A stretch of 60,000 nucleotides of DNA from Glandiceps talaboti (Eukaryota > Hemichordata > Enteropneusta > Spengelidae). Numbering within the stretch: the first letter of the stretch is position 1; each line of letters starts with the position of its first letter. The position numbers and the translations under genes are program-made. Positions 16,900-30,099 of this stretch are shown here, one piece after another. The stretch is from contig NC_135561.1 in the NCBI RefSeq assembly GCF_964340395.1, positions 17,233,240 to 17,293,239 on the forward strand, in the 5' to 3' direction. Under the pieces are notes generated by a model, which saw nothing but the letters and a program-made list of their open reading frames with translations, was not told the DNA's origin and did not search any database.

Positions 16900-18659
16900 A
16901 CGAAATACCATACACTTGATATGATATAATGTTGATGATGTTCGGAATCCCCTTCCCCGTTTTACTTTCTTCCTGTCCGTTTTTCATGCCTACATGATAA
17001 AGAATGCGACTGAAACGAAAACAACAACAATTAATAACACATCACACGTTTCGTTCCTGCAATACACTGATAATACCTTCCAAATACTTTTTGCATATAC
17101 AGGTATATATAGAATGAACACATCTTAGAATCACCCATAAACCTTACTATGGTCTGTCTCTGTCTGTCTTTCTGTAACACAAGAATCCATAACTTTATTA
17201 ATTACTATTAGAAGGCACACATGTAAAGGAGAGTAATGATTTCAAAACAGGCATACATTTGTAAATGTCTTTCATATCCAGTTATTGTGGCCTGTACATA
17301 TAGTGCGCGTTGTAAATAGTGCCCTCTTGAGCTAAATATTGAAGACTTTAAAACACCAGAAATAGAACTCTAAAGATTTGGGGTACGGTAGGTTATGCTG
17401 TGCGAAACTGTAAATCTAACACTCACTTCATCGTCTTTATTAGCATGTATCAGAATAAATAGTGAATAAAGCTGATATTGTTTTTCAATTAATACTTTTC
17501 ATAAAGATAACTCATTTTAAGAGAATAATGGCACGAAAACACAAATAACAATGAATTGTATGTCTTGTCTCAAATCCCCCCCCCCCCCCCGGTCTCAAAT
17601 AAATCGTGCGTGAATGTCCTGTGTAATGAAGTGGCATCATCCTCGACATTCACTCCAGAACTTGGAACTCTGCCAAGTTGAGATGTGATTGTGGTGAAAT
17701 GTGCTACTGCCACAGTGTTGAAATCAGTGCTCACACTTGCTGATGAGGACCTTTCTGCTGAGTACAGCGCCCTCTAGTGGGTGTATAAAGAAGAAAAACA
17801 GCCTAGGCCATACTTTCGACATTATAACAAATATTGAATGTCTGACAAAAATCTTGTTGGAAAGTTCATTTAAAAACCTAGGCGTGGTGTCTTTTTCTCA
17901 AGAATGTCTATCAGCAGTTATATGTCAGTGGAGAACCATGACACTTAATTAACTCACAAGCATATACTGCTCTGTTTGAGTCATGAATAAAAAACACTCT
18001 CTGGCAGTGCTCTGGTTTACATTGACAACACTAACATGGTATATAAAAAATATTACTTTCAAAGAAATGACTAATGCTAAATAATAATTAATAAGAGGAA
18101 TAATAATAAAGGCGATTTGTATAGTGCCCCTAATCTCGCCCAGCTCTAGGTGCAGAAGCAACATAAATGGACAATCATGTTATACTCCTGGATATGACTA
18201 CAGTGTATTGTGCAATATGTCAACCACAGAGCTTTATGGTTTCTGGAAATCTTAGCGTTATTCAGCATGTCTCGTTTTTTTTGTAAGAATAAAGAGCACA
18301 TTTCTTCATGTTTTTTGTCTGCTCATTTTTACACAAACATTGAAACTTTATTACCCATCAAGAAATTGACAACAACTGTACATTTTATTCAGAATTGACA
18401 AAAATAAAATTAGGATGCTACTAGGGGGTCAGAAAGATAACATAGAATACTAGGGGGTCAGAAAGATAGCTAGGCTAATTGAGTCCAACCATTGAGTTTT
18501 AATTAGTCGGGATGACCAGACTGTGGTTTAACTCGTAACGATACTGTACAGGAACTAGACTAGAGTTTTAGTTGCAAATACAAAGAATTACATGCACATG
18601 ACATGTAATTTGACAAAATATATTTTGTAGTGTGCAGGGCGAAATAAACATGATGGAAC
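16900..18659. other. Intergenic stretch, no gene recognised
   Basis: Unique AT-rich sequence with a poly-C run at 17576-17590. At 18110-18140 'GGCGATTTGTATAGTGCCC' resembles a LINE/SINE tail fragment, and a 29-bp direct repeat (TACTAGGGGGTCAGAAAGATA) lies at 18418-18470. No exon with splice sites was found. Confidence 0.4.
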
Positions 18660-19040
18660 ACTTTGAAATATAATGTGGTGATGTGTAATGTCATGGCATG
18701 TCATGTACTACAATGTGGTGAAATACACTACTTGGTGTACAGTAAATTGTCATGTAATGCAAAGTACTGTGCTGTTGTGCAATGCAATGCAATGCAATGC
18801 AATGTACTGCAATGCAATGTTGTTTACTGTTAAGCTGTAATGCAATGTACTGTGATTTAATGCAATGTTGTGTAATACAACATACTGTGCTGTAATGAAT
18901 ATAATCTAGTGTACTGCAATGCCATGTTTACTGGTAATGCACTGCAGTAAGCTGTAATGCAGTGTACTGCTGTGCAATATAATGTACTGTAATGTCAATT
19001 CAACATTATTTACTGTACATGAGTGCAATGTTACAATAGT
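18660..19040. repeat. Degenerate TGTAATGCAA-type repeat, left part
   Basis: Loosely periodic words (AATGTAATG, TGCAATGCAATG, TGTACTG) fill this stretch and resume after the SINE at 19330-19690, so the SINE inserted into a pre-existing simple-repeat tract. Confidence 0.75.
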
Positions 19041-19318
19041 GGGTTGTCGGTGGCTGAGTGGTTAAACCACTTGCCTCTTACCACTGCGGTCGGGGTTCGA
19101 ACCACATTCAGGGTTCGATTAAATTTACCACGCTGTAAGTAAGAAGAGTGTCGTTCAGTTTGACTCTACCGAACAACACAGGTTTTCCCAGGGTACTCCA
19201 GTTTCCTCCTGCATTAACACTGAACCCATGAGGGATGGCCCTCACTGGACTTCTTGGGAGACAAGTGTTTATATGCTTAAAGAACTATCCAGTATAAATA
19301 AAGATTATTATTAAGTAC
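19041..19318 (+). mobile_element. tRNA-derived SINE, apparently full length
   Basis: The head has a pol III A box (TGGCTGAGTGG, 19051-19061) and B box (GGGGTTCGAACC, 19092-19103) in tRNA-like spacing. The body contains AGGTTTTCCCAGGGTACTCC and GTTTCCTCCTGC, a conserved block seen in several animal SINE superfamilies. The tail is AT-rich ending in ATTATTATT. A second, truncated copy lies at 27786-27889 on the minus strand. Superfamily assignment from memory would be unsafe. Confidence 0.85.
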
Positions 19319-19329
19319 AGTGACTGTAG

Positions 19330-19690
19330 AACAGTTGTTGTTTAACATGGTGATGTTGTGTGACGTAAAGTTGTGTTCAGCAATGTAGAGTAAACTGTAA
19401 TGCAAGGCTATATTGTTTTTATAAAGCAGTGTGTAGTGCACTACAACGTAATGTAATAAAATACAATTAAATGAAACATAATTCTATGTAATGTAATGTG
19501 CAACATGGTTTAAATTAATACACTGTGGTGAAGTTAATTATAATGTAATGCAATGTTGTGTAATGAAATGTAAGGCAGTACTCTGCAGTAAAATGAAATC
19601 CTGTGTAATGTAATGCCACATTGTGTAATGTGAATAAGACTGTATTACAATTATAATATAATGCAAAGTAGTGTAATGTGATGAAAATAA
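19330..19690. repeat. Degenerate TGTAATGCAA-type repeat, right part
   Basis: Continuation of the tract at 18660-19040 after the SINE, with TAATGTAATG, TGTAATGCAATG and similar words. Confidence 0.7.
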
Positions 19691-19924
19691 TAAACAAATC
19701 TCTCCTCCGGGTAAATCATATTTCCTATCTCACAATACATGTACTTCTACTAACAGTTCATGAACACTGTACATGAAATTACATTTTAAAGTCTTAGTTC
19801 TCTCAGAATAGACGTCATTGTCATCCAATGATCATTTCTTACAGTTCTTTTGAACACGGTCAATGGATATATATTAGCCATGACCTTCATGTTGGTGGAG
19901 ACATTTCTATCCGTAAATCATAGC

Positions 19925-20180
19925 CATTTGAATTCAATATCTTACAATAAGTTGGCCAGGAATCTGGTGCAATTTTTTACTGGGTTTTAAATCTACCGAC
20001 TATGTCAGATGATGTCAGTGCTGTCATCACATCAAAGATATATTCGGCCAAGAAAGTTAAAACTTTTGAGTTCAATATTTTACTTTCATGAAGTAATTTT
20101 TGGTCGCAAATCTGGTGCAAAAACTCTTACTGGGATTTAAATCTACCGACTGTGTCAGATGACACCAGTGGTCATGTGAT
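19925..20180. repeat. Two-copy tandem repeat, period about 145 bp
   Basis: TTCAATAT, AATCTGGTGCAA, TTTAAATCTACCGACT and TGTCAGATGA recur in order near 19933-20020 and 20073-20170. Copies are diverged. Confidence 0.7.
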
Positions 20181-20773
20181 CAGAATGAACAAGAAGGGTG
20201 GAGCTGTGCGATTTACAATGTAATCTCCATTGTTAAACAGGATCGAACAGTCAAAAATGGAAAGACTTCATGATGGACTTCGACATATCTAATTTTAAAT
20301 TTGAATATAAAATCATCAACAAAAGTCTGTGCATTTGTGAAGAGGATATAGTTGAAATTCACCACCATGAATGTGTAAGCTAAGGGTCATAATATATACG
20401 TGTTTTGGCTACACACAGTATCCAAAATGACATGCTTAAATTTGGCCTAAAGAAAAAGACCTAAAAATATCTTTTCCATCTCATTTGTTTTCCTATCTGA
20501 CGTTTTCATAAAAGGTTCTGCCTTAAGTAGATCGTTTTTTCTCTCTGGGTCTATTTACATTCAACTGTCACTGTCATTGTGGACTCAAATACTGGTTTTT
20601 AAATATTGCAGGAGAGAATATCTCGTAGTTTTATTTGGTTGATAATGATATTAAGAGATTAATATTTTGAAATAAGATCTCTCTTGACTAACAAATGTCC
20701 CTGACAAGGTTAACCACGTTAGACATGTGGTTGATATTAAGATGCAGACAAAATGTTTGAGTAACGTATATCT

Positions 20774-21690
20774 AACGTGAGGTGCGCCATGATGGGGTGT
20801 GGCAACACAGCATATTTTACAGTCTATATTAGCTACCATAGTCTGTAAGGTGCACTATGATGGGGTGGAGCGACATACAGTGCATCTTATAATCCATAAA
20901 AAAAGTCTGTCAGATGCGCTATGATGGGATGGATTGACACATCTTACAGTCCATAGCTAACATAGCGTGTAAGATGCGTTATGAAGGGGTGGACTGACAC
21001 AACATATCTTACAGTCCATAGCTAACATAGCACATAAGATGCGTTATGATGGGGTGGACTGACACAACATATCTTACAGTCCATAGCTAACATAGCACAT
21101 AAGATGCGTTATGATGGGGTGGACTGACACAACATATCTTACAGTCCATAGCTAACATAGCACATAAGATGCGTTATGATGGGGTGGACTGACACAACAT
21201 ATCTTACAGTCCATAGCTAACATAGCACATAAGATGCGTTATGATGGGGTGGACTGACACAACATATCTTACAGTCCATAGCTAACATAGCACATAAGAT
21301 GCGTTATGATGGGGTGGACTGACACAACATATCTTACAGTCCATAGCTAACATAGCACATAAGATGCGTTATGAAGGGGTGGACTGACACAACATATCTT
21401 ACAGTCCATAGCTAACATAGCACATAAGATGCGTTATGAAGGGGTGGACTGACACAACATATCTTACAGTCCATAGCTAACATAGCGTGTAAGATGCGTT
21501 ATGAAGGGGTGGACTGACACAACATATCTTACAGTCATAACTTATAATCTGTATGTTGCGCTATGATGGGATGGAGCGACACAGCGTATCTTACAGCCTA
21601 TAGCTAACATAGTCTGTAAGTTGCATTATGATGGGATGGATTGACACAATATAATATCTTACAGTCTACCTGTATATCTAACACAGTCGG
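20774..21690. repeat. 65-bp minisatellite, about 14 copies
   Basis: The unit contains TAAGATGCGTTATGATGGGG, GGACTGACACAACATATC and TTACAGTCCATAGCTAACAT. Central copies (about 21030-21480) are almost identical, outer copies are diverged, as expected from recent unequal exchange in the middle. Each unit carries TAAGATG and ATCTTAC, so single strands could fold. Confidence 0.95.
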
Positions 21691-22221
21691 GTATGAATAT
21701 TTCTTAGTTGAATTTTAACATTCAGATATCTCAGTGTGTTTAAGTACTTGATTTGTTGTTGACATTACATTACTCAAATTGTGATCATAGTGACAGAGTC
21801 GAAATTGGTCAACAAAATTGTTATTAAAAGTACACATTCAACTTTGTGAATGCAGAAATGGAGGTTTCTCCTGGAGTGTTAGTTTTGTCAATCTTTGGCA
21901 ATTAATTTTGTCATTATGTTAATCTTCCAATCATAGATATGTCAATAGAGAATTCAATGTTTTCTTGGTCATCATCATCTACTGATAAATTTATAATTAT
22001 TCATAGAATTTGAGTTCCACAAAGTTAATCCATCTAAATCATCAAAGTTTGTAAAATGGTTCATAGCACATGCAAGCCATGTTCAACACATTTGAACAAA
22101 AAATATGGTTTTATAATCGTCGTTCCATGTCATAACAATATGCGTCGGAGTCAAATGTTCAAAGTCACTATTACTCTTCCAAATTTTTCATAAATTATGG
22201 CTTCAAGGAATTTAATTATCC

Positions 22222-22352
22222 TTGATATTTTTCATCGTTCAGCCACAAAATACTAACTTAAGGGTTTCGTCAGTGCTTTTCATCCTCAACTGAAAGTGAC
22301 AAGGCCCCTTAACTCACTTGTATTTTTCTAGGCTGAATGAATTAAAATATTC
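22222..22352. mobile_element. Family A foldback element, diverged compact copy
   Basis: Opposed ends TTTTTCATCGTTCAGCCA and TTTTTCTAGGCTGAATGA, with TTAAGGG and AAGGCCCCTTAA inside. It lies just past the stop of the coiled-coil gene and may be in its 3' UTR. Confidence 0.65.
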
Positions 22353-22385
22353 GGATATAATGTCAAGTTCATATACCAAATACAT

Positions 22386-25300
22386 CTACTTCTTCTTTTT
22401 CTTTAATCCATCAACAATGGCACGTCGTTGAACATCTGTGTAGTCCATCACCGACATAATGGCTTTGAGATTAGCCACTGGTTCTCGGTCTATCAGATAA
22501 TAGTAGATGGCACTTCGTAAAAGTTCTACAATGGCTTCAGAGTCACCATTTACTTGTGGCCCGTTTTCGTAGACCTCTTGTCGTCTGTATGCTTGAATTT
22601 TTTCCAACTGCTGTTCGGTCTTGTCTAATTTTTTGAGTAATTTTTTGACTGTTTTGTGTTGTGGATTTTTGGCTGCCTCGTGAACTACCTCTTCCTCTGT
22701 TTCTATTTCGTGTATAAGCTGTCCTTTCTTATACGTTGCTAGGTACTGGTTTCTATGGCACGCCTCTCTTTCATGATGTTCTCTCTTCAGTAGCTCAATA
22801 GTATTATTTAATTCCTCAATTACTTCAATGTTCTCTGCAATCGTTGTCTCTGCCTGTACTCTTCGATGGATTTCAGAATCTCTGTTTTCTGCCATTTTCT
22901 GCAAGTGAAAGAAATTCACATCTGTTAGCACCTTCAATATTTCTTTCCCAAAGCCAATGAAACTATACTTAATGGGCAAATTGTCATACAAAGGCACTTA
23001 TTCATACAGTCTGCCTACTTTGAGTAGCACAAACTGAGTTTTTATACTTAAATTATTACTCACAAGTGAAATTACTAAGTACTGGTGATACAAATAACAC
23101 CTCAATTAAACCTAGTATACGTAGCTTATATTGTCAATATAAGTCCTGCAAGGCTTTCACAGTGGAGAAACAAATCCTTTTGATCACTAACTGCATGCAG
23201 TCCATCTGAATTTACTCCTTGACAATTCCTGTGACATTTCCTTACAACTCAGCAAGTTTCAAATCCACCAATTGCATTGAGTGAACTTAGTAACATACCG
23301 CAGACATGCACAAATCATTTAATATATTGCCTTTAAGCGTATGTGTCCCAAATTTACATAATAATTAGCTTGTGTAACATTACCTCAGTAGATAACAGTC
23401 AATATAAGTTTTCTTCAAAATGTTATCGAATAGTAACTACATGTATACCTCCATAGAGAGAATTAGTAAATGTGCCTTTTTGCCTGTTAACTGGGGTGTT
23501 GTGTTACATCTGTACCTGTCACTGTACCCCTCGCCCTCAAATCAAGAATCGCTTTTGAGAACATGAATAAGTTGGTAATTGAAATATGCACCCAATAACT
23601 TGATTACAAGCATGCTGTTATTCAAGTGAAGTCATTGTGTAAATGAACACACACACAGCAGCTATGAATACAGGAGTTATATATACATGAAGCATGTGAT
23701 GTGTGCATGTGATAATTCAAATGAAGTCATTGTGTAAATTAACACACACAGTAAACAACTAGCAGATATGAACACAGGAGTTATTACATGAAGCATGTGA
23801 TGTGTGCATGTGATAATTCAAATGAAGTCATTGTGTAAATGAACACACACAGTAAACAACTAGCAGATATGAACACAGGATTTACTACATGAAGCATGTG
23901 ATGTGTGCATGTGGTTCTCAACTTAAGCTAGTTAGTTTTGAGGGCTAGGAAGTATGACGACAGCTACCGATGTAACACAAAAGCACAATGTAAGTAGAAA
24001 TAATCAGGTCCAAAATAAACTAATGACACAAATGTATGAAATTAGCTTTGTGAAATAAAGCTCAAAACACACGATCTACTTTAGAAATTTGCCCACTTGT
24101 GCATCGTACTAGTTGCTTACCTTCAACTCTAACTGCATTTCTTGTATTTCTTTAGCATGCTTCATATGTAACTCTTCAATTTCCTTCTTGTGTTCTTCTT
24201 CTATGTCATTAATTGCTTGTTCTCGTTCTCTAAACTCTTCATCCATTTGTTGCTGCCTCTCCTCCATTAATCTATAGATTTCATCTTCTCTTTTCTGAAT
24301 AATCTGCTGCAGTTCTTTAACTTGTTGATGAAGCTCTTTGTTCTGTCTCTCCTTCTGTTGCAGTGGAGTCTGATACTTCTCTGTTGGTGCCCCATACACA
24401 CTACAAGATGAGTCAAGTTCATAGACGAATTTTGTCATGCTAACATTTCCATCCTCAGCTTTCATGCATGTTCCGTTGGGAGTTCTATCTTCATTTTCTT
24501 TACTTGGTTTCTTTGATGAACTCTTCCTGCCCACCTGTGTTTCTGAGTTCTTGGTTGGTGTGTTCTTCCCTGGGGAGTTGGGAAGTCCATATTTGTAGCG
24601 TGATGTCGCAAACTGCGTCATGGCAACTCGGCGTTTTTGAGCATTGGTGAGTTTAGATGGATCCTGCTCAAACACCCCCCAGTCTTGGCTTGGCATTGAT
24701 GGCTTTCTAAGAAACCTTTCAGCTCCATCATTACTGACACTGGTATGTTTCTGATGACAAATTTGTTGGCTTCGAAACCTCCCTGATATCGTCTGTCTCC
24801 TTTTCATATTTGGCTTATCTATCTTTTTATATCCTTCAGGAAAACAGCCTTCATGGTAACTCTTCACACTAGACCGTGTGTCTAGGCTGTCAGCAGAGCA
24901 ATGCTTTGTCATTTTTGATCTTGAACCACTGCCTATGGAATTCACGTCAAAGTTCCTTAATTCATTACTACCACTTGGTGAGATGGGGAAGACTTTATGA
25001 CCGATAGAAGACACCGAACTACACCTTTCTCTCTCATACTTGTTTTTGGAATGATGAATTTTATATTGATTGGGGTCACCATCAAGGGAATCGCACACAC
25101 TTGGGGTGATCTTGGCTAAACTGCCTGCAGAACATTCATTTGTTATAGAGGTGTGACCATTTTGGGTGTCAACAACTCTTGACTGTGTATCTTCTAAGCT
25201 TGTGTAGTTATGGGAGCTAGGTGAAACAGGACTATATGATCTGGTCCTCCCATCAATTTGCTTGATTGTATCTACATCTACATCAGCATCACCATGGTAA

Positions 25301-25551
25301 CCATCACCTGTCACCTTGGTTACAGAATCATGTGTATAGTCACAGTTGTGCATATTCTCATCCAAGTGGTTGATATATATCTCTTCTAGGCTATCATTCA
25401 ATTCTGTGGACATGTTGTCATGGTTACTAGTAACTTTTACAGGCACTTTTTGTGTTGTAGAAGACTCTGAGTCATCCGAATTTTTAAGTGTTTTCAAATC
25501 CGCAGCAGCATCCATGGCAGTATTCTCATGAACAACAGCAGTGTCCATCAT
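22386..25551 (-). CDS. Coiled-coil protein with a GRIP-like C-terminus, 647 residues, 2 coding exons
   Basis: Exons 24121-25551 (477 codons, phase 0 donor CTGAAG|GTAAG) and 22386-22898 (170 codons plus stop). The start was chosen at the first ATG of a tandem pair because an in-frame TAG lies just upstream. Residues 1 to about 380 are polar and rich in Ser, Asp, Asn and Lys, so probably disordered; a compact conserved-looking patch is LTNAQKRRVAMTQFATSRYK. From about residue 395 to 600 heptad-rich Glu/Lys/Gln sequence predicts coiled coil. The end, EAIVELLRSAIYYYLI followed by VANLKAIMSVMDYT, has the spacing and Tyr of GRIP domains, which bind Arl1 at the trans-Golgi, and finishes with five lysines. 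GRIP membership and Golgi location are inference; I do not recognise the orthologue. A CAG acceptor at 25722-25724 suggests a 5' UTR exon from 25721. Confidence 0.85.
23615..23914. repeat. 101-bp tandem repeat, about 3 copies, in intron of the coiled-coil gene
   Basis: GTGTGCATGTG occurs at 23701, 23802 and 23903. Between these lie GAAGTCATTGTGTAAAT, AACACACACAGTAAACAACT and ACATGAAGCATGTGAT. Copies are over 90% alike by eye. Confidence 0.9.
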
Positions 25552-26012
25552 CTTCTATATTTTGTTCCTCTCTTCTCTATAGCTATGGCGTGTCAGAAAT
25601 TTCCTCGAAATATTTGCAATGAAGGATTTTTTAAGCAGTTGTATAATACATTTGTAATTGGAGTTTCATACTAAATCTGGGTTACACGACTCTTTATAGT
25701 TCCATAGTCATTGGTGGCAATCTGAAAGGAAATTAGAGATTAGAGTGGTCAGTCTTAAAGTATACTAAAGTTAAGAAGATTACAGAAGTTCACAGGGTTA
25801 TTTTTATGAAAATTGAAAATTTCTTAATGTGTTATCCTTAGAAAGTTTACATGGATAAAGTGATGTAGAGGGCGCCGATTTTGAATTATTTTTTTAAAAT
25901 CGGAATGACAAAATATAGGGTTGGTTGGGTCATGAGAGACAGAGAATTACTAAAAGTAACAATAGGCTACCCAATGTCTTTACCAAATATTTCATTAGGT
26001 ATAAAAAAAAAT

Positions 26013-26359
26013 TTTGTGTGGTTCCGATTACATTCAATTTTGAAATAGGTGGGGTAGGTAGATTTTTTATTTTTATTTTATTATATATTTTTTTCATGTG
26101 TGAATATCTAGTTCAGGTTTTCCATTGTTTTCCAAATGGTCTCTGCGTTGATTATTTCTTCCCATCAGATGTACAGCCATTAAAGATTGGAAGAACAGTT
26201 TTATATTGTCTTTTTAAGTTGATGTCAGTTTCCATACCCCTATTTCTTGCGAGACTTCACAATTTTGTGCTTTCATTATTATTTTTCTCAAATACTTAAA
26301 AAAAATGTTTAGGGTCAGCATGAAAAACTAGGTGGGATCGGGTAACCGGAACCAAACAA
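26013..26359 (+). mobile_element. Family B MITE-like element, full copy
   Basis: Starts TTTGTGTGGTTCCGATTAC and ends GGGTAACCGGAACCAAACAA. These are the best preserved terminal inverted repeats of the family. The interior matches 4766-5110 throughout. Confidence 0.75.
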
Positions 26360-27348
26360 TTATTTTTATTTAGCGTTACTGTATGACAGATTAAACTTGT
26401 GGTAGTTTTTTTTTCTCATTTTCTATCCACAATTACACGTAGTGCATAAATGCAAATGACTTTAATTTGTTTACAAATTAACTAGTTCTGAAATTATTTC
26501 CTTTTTTTTTCTAAGAAATTTTCTAATGTCTTTCTTTAATAACCAAATGAACATACTTGCATAATTAATTGAACTAACAAAAAATCAACCCAACATGATT
26601 CTATCCAATGTATAGAGTATAGAATCAATTTTTTAGAAAATAAAAATTGTACAAGGTTAATTATTTTCTTTTTTTTCTTTAGAAATGTTATCATAATGTT
26701 TGCATTAATCAAATGAACATATTTGCATGCTTTCACTAAACTAATAAAAAATGAAACTGTAATTTACTCTGAATTCAAATGAATGGTCCCTGGGTTCCCG
26801 GCTGAGAGCGGAAATAGCTTTTTGTTATTCTGAAATATTAGTTAAATTCAAAGTTTTCCACCTACCATGTACCATACTTTCACATATGTTCACCTTATTG
26901 ATAATCTTACAAGCTTTATGTACGCTATAAAGTATATCACAATTTAGCTAATTATGGTTTATATGGACCTAGGAAAAACATCTGGTCTGAGTTTTATTTA
27001 AAAAACCTAACAGAATGATCATGCAACTTTGAGCAAAATAAAGTATAATAGAAAATATGTATTTTTCTACAAAATATGTATTTTTTCTTGATTGTTTGAG
27101 GCAGTGTGTATGATGAAACAATATGGCTGACGTGATGAATAAATCACCTTGGAGACAGACCTTGGGACAAAAATTTTTTCCTCTCTTGAGATCCCTGTTT
27201 ATTCAGTACTAAAATCAACTTCAGAGAATAAATATCATGCACTACATCACATTCTTTCTGTCATGGTTTCTCTAACATGTTGTGTTCAATGGAAAAAAAA
27301 TACTTCCGACTAAATTATACAATGTATTAATTTATTGAATGTTTTCTG

Positions 27349-27715
27349 TATGATGATGATGATGATGATGATGATGATAATTATGATGATGATGGTGATG
27401 ATGATCATGATCATGATGATGATGAGGAGGAAGATAATGATGATGATAAGGGTGATGAGGATGATGATGGTGATGATGATAATGATAATGATGATGATGA
27501 TGATGATGATGATGACAATGATAATGATAATGATGACGAGGATGATAATGAAGATGATGATGACATCGATGATGACAATGATTTTGGTGATGATAGTGAT
27601 GGTGATGATGACGACGGCGACGGCGACGACGATGATGATGATGATAATGATGTTGAAGATGAAGATAATAACGATGGAGATGATGGCAATTTTATTGATG
27701 ATGATGACATCATTT
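27349..27715. repeat. Degenerate (GAT)n tract about 365 bp
   Basis: GAT/ATG with many AAT, GGT and GAC variants. It is open in several frames on both strands (poly-Met/Asp or poly-Ile/Ser), which is a composition effect. Confidence 0.93.
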
Positions 27716-27785
27716 ATCATAACCAATACCTTACTCATTATTCAAATAGGCAGCCATTGTCCGATATTCAAACTGAACGACACTC

Positions 27786-27889
27786 ATCTTACTTACAGCA
27801 TAGTAAATTTAATCAAACCCTGAATGGGTTTGAACGCTAACCGCAGTGATAAGAGGCAACTGGTTTAACCACTCGGCCAATGACAGCCC
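27786..27889 (-). mobile_element. tRNA-derived SINE, 5' fragment
   Basis: The reverse complement matches the head of the SINE at 19041: GGCCGAGTGGTTAAACCAGT, TGCCTCTTATCACTGCGGTT, a decayed B box (GCGTTCAAACC), then TTCAGGGTTTGATTAAATTTAC. The 3' body is missing. Confidence 0.8.
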
Positions 27890-28284
27890 TTAATATAACA
27901 CTCATATATCAATTCTCCGACTTGAAACTCGACATATACATCATCCATGAAATAACAGCATGTCATATATCACTCATAAAACAACATTAATTTCCATCAT
28001 CTATATAATTGTATATTTCATGTCCCTTGAGATAATACATTGTCTACTATACACAGCCATCGTAATCAAAGTTTTTTTTTAATGACTTCATGTCAGGCAA
28101 TAATTAATTGCTGAAATATAAAATTTGCACATGGATCAAAATATCATGCCCAAATGATGTCTAGCCCATTATTAGTATTACTCTAACACTTGTATATCAT
28201 TGGATACCTTGGGAAATACACTTTTGAAAATCTACATACCATGGGAAATACACCTTAAATTGAAAATGTACATACCATATTATC

Positions 28285-28739
28285 AAAGGGGAGCGCTACT
28301 CCAGGAAATAGTCATTTTTCATAAAACATGGGTTCTGGAGAGTCATGATTTTACATCACCTATAATTATTTGCAATTTCAGAAAAAAAAACATCAAGTTG
28401 ATCCAGTGCATTTATAGGGTGTCTTTGCTATGGGCTATTGCATCATGGGAGAGCGGAAATACATTATTCAATGGTTGAACACTGAATATTGATGAGTACA
28501 AAATGCTATACACTTCAGTGTCATGAATATTCAGTGTTCAACCATTGAATGTATTTCTGCTATCTCCCACGATGCAATAGCCCATGGCAAAGATACCCTA
28601 TAAATGCGCAAGATCAACTTGATGTTTTCTCTAAAATCACAAGTAATTGTAGGTGCTGTAAAATCATGAAATATATCACTCTCCAGAATGCAAAGTTTAT
28701 GAAAATGTCTCTATTTCCTGGAGTGGTGTTTCCCTCTTT
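28285..28739. mobile_element. Long foldback element, arms about 210 bp (family D)
   Basis: Arm 28285-28492 and arm 28520-28739 are inverted copies (for example CACTGAATATT/AATATTCAGTG, GCTATTGCATCATGGGAG/CTCCCACGATGCAATAGC, CTACTCCAGGAAATAG/CTATTTCCTGGAGTGG) around about 30 bp of spacer. Open frames inside are incidental. No family known to me. Confidence 0.85.
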
Positions 28740-29670
28740 AGGAAACCCCATGATACTTATGTGCTTGTTTGGTGAACGTACTCAGGATAGTATTTGTGTG
28801 AGTTCTTGTGGTTATCTCTTTAGTGTCATGCATAGCATGAAATACTGAGAGAAACATTACAAACACGAGTGTATATTACCACAAAAACCCACGACATGCA
28901 CTCACACGGCATGAGTACGTTCTATTTTTATTACACACTTTATCAACAACAATAAATTTCACAAAAAATATAACAGTGCATACACAAGATCTTGTATAAA
29001 TGGAACAATTGCATACATACTCCATAGAGGCATACCATAATGTGTTTTGGTGTTACACTACATTGTGCTGCTCAGCATCATGCACAAACAGATGCACATA
29101 CACCTAGGTCTACATGTAATAAATCTAATTTTACATGTACAGGAAATGAAATTTCATTATTTTGTTTTGAAAGAGTGAAAAATACAAAAAAAAATTAAAA
29201 ATATGTCAGTCTGTTCCCATCTCAACAGATTATACTTATAGGTTATGAGTCCAAAAATAGAAAATTGCAAAATATGTTAAATCATACATGTACAATTATA
29301 AGATGGCCAAGAGTAGTCATGGTTATAGCTACTTATATTACATAGTAGAAATAATATGTGTAAACTATATAATATTCATCGTCATGTTTTTCATCATAAT
29401 TTTTTATTTTCTAATATAATATTTTATATATTGATATATGATAACACAATTTTTGACAAGGCTAGTGAAATCCAAGTAGCAGAGAGGTGGTGAAGTATGG
29501 TAAAACAGTCATAATAGCGCTCTATATACTAAGTGCCCTGGCAGTGATAATCTCAGTGCAGAACATCAGTAAAATAAACTTTCAATAGATTTTACTGTAC
29601 ATATTTAGCATCATCTCAAAAATTCAACAGTTTACGTTAGTTATGACCCATATTACGTGTATAAAAAATT

Positions 29671-29860
29671 ACATAAATTTTTATTTGGTATTTAAAAAAA
29701 TTACAAAATTTTATTTTGAAAATGGTCAATGTCTATGAATAACCTAATACCTACATAAATTTTTATATGGTATTTAAAAAATTTAAAAAATGTTATTCTG
29801 AAAGTGGTCAATGTCTATGTATAACCTGATAACTACCCTTCACTGTAGTTACATACAAAT
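29671..29860. repeat. Tandem duplication, period about 85 bp
   Basis: CATAAATTTTTAT, TGGTATTTAAAAAA, TGGTCAATGTCTATG and ATAACCT each appear twice in order. Confidence 0.8.
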
Positions 29861-30099
29861 ATTGTGATTACATTTTACTATGTCAAAATTATGTATCAAA
29901 TAACGCATATAATTTCATAATGTAAAATTTTCATATTCTATTTTGAAAATGGAGTATGCATGTTTATGTATAATAACCTACTGATTGCTTTTCCGTGGAG
30001 TTACAGAAAGTATGACTACATTTATTTCGTGTTATTCAGACTGTTTACTATTATAGTCTAAAAAGACCTGGTTTGTCTCTGGAATATAATTTTTTAAAA

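Noticed and set aside
19041-19115. tRNA gene (A and B boxes present)
   Set aside because: The sequence continues into a SINE body with an ATT tail and has a second dispersed copy, and the cloverleaf is incomplete.
20774-21690. CRISPR-like array
   Set aside because: Units are directly contiguous 65-bp tandem repeats without variable spacers, in a eukaryotic genome.
27310-27823. 142- and 162-codon open frames (poly-Ile, poly-Met)
   Set aside because: Translation of the degenerate GAT tract; open on both strands for compositional reasons.
28200-28848. Two plus-strand open frames of 92 and 99 codons
   Set aside because: They lie in the two arms of the foldback element and mirror each other.
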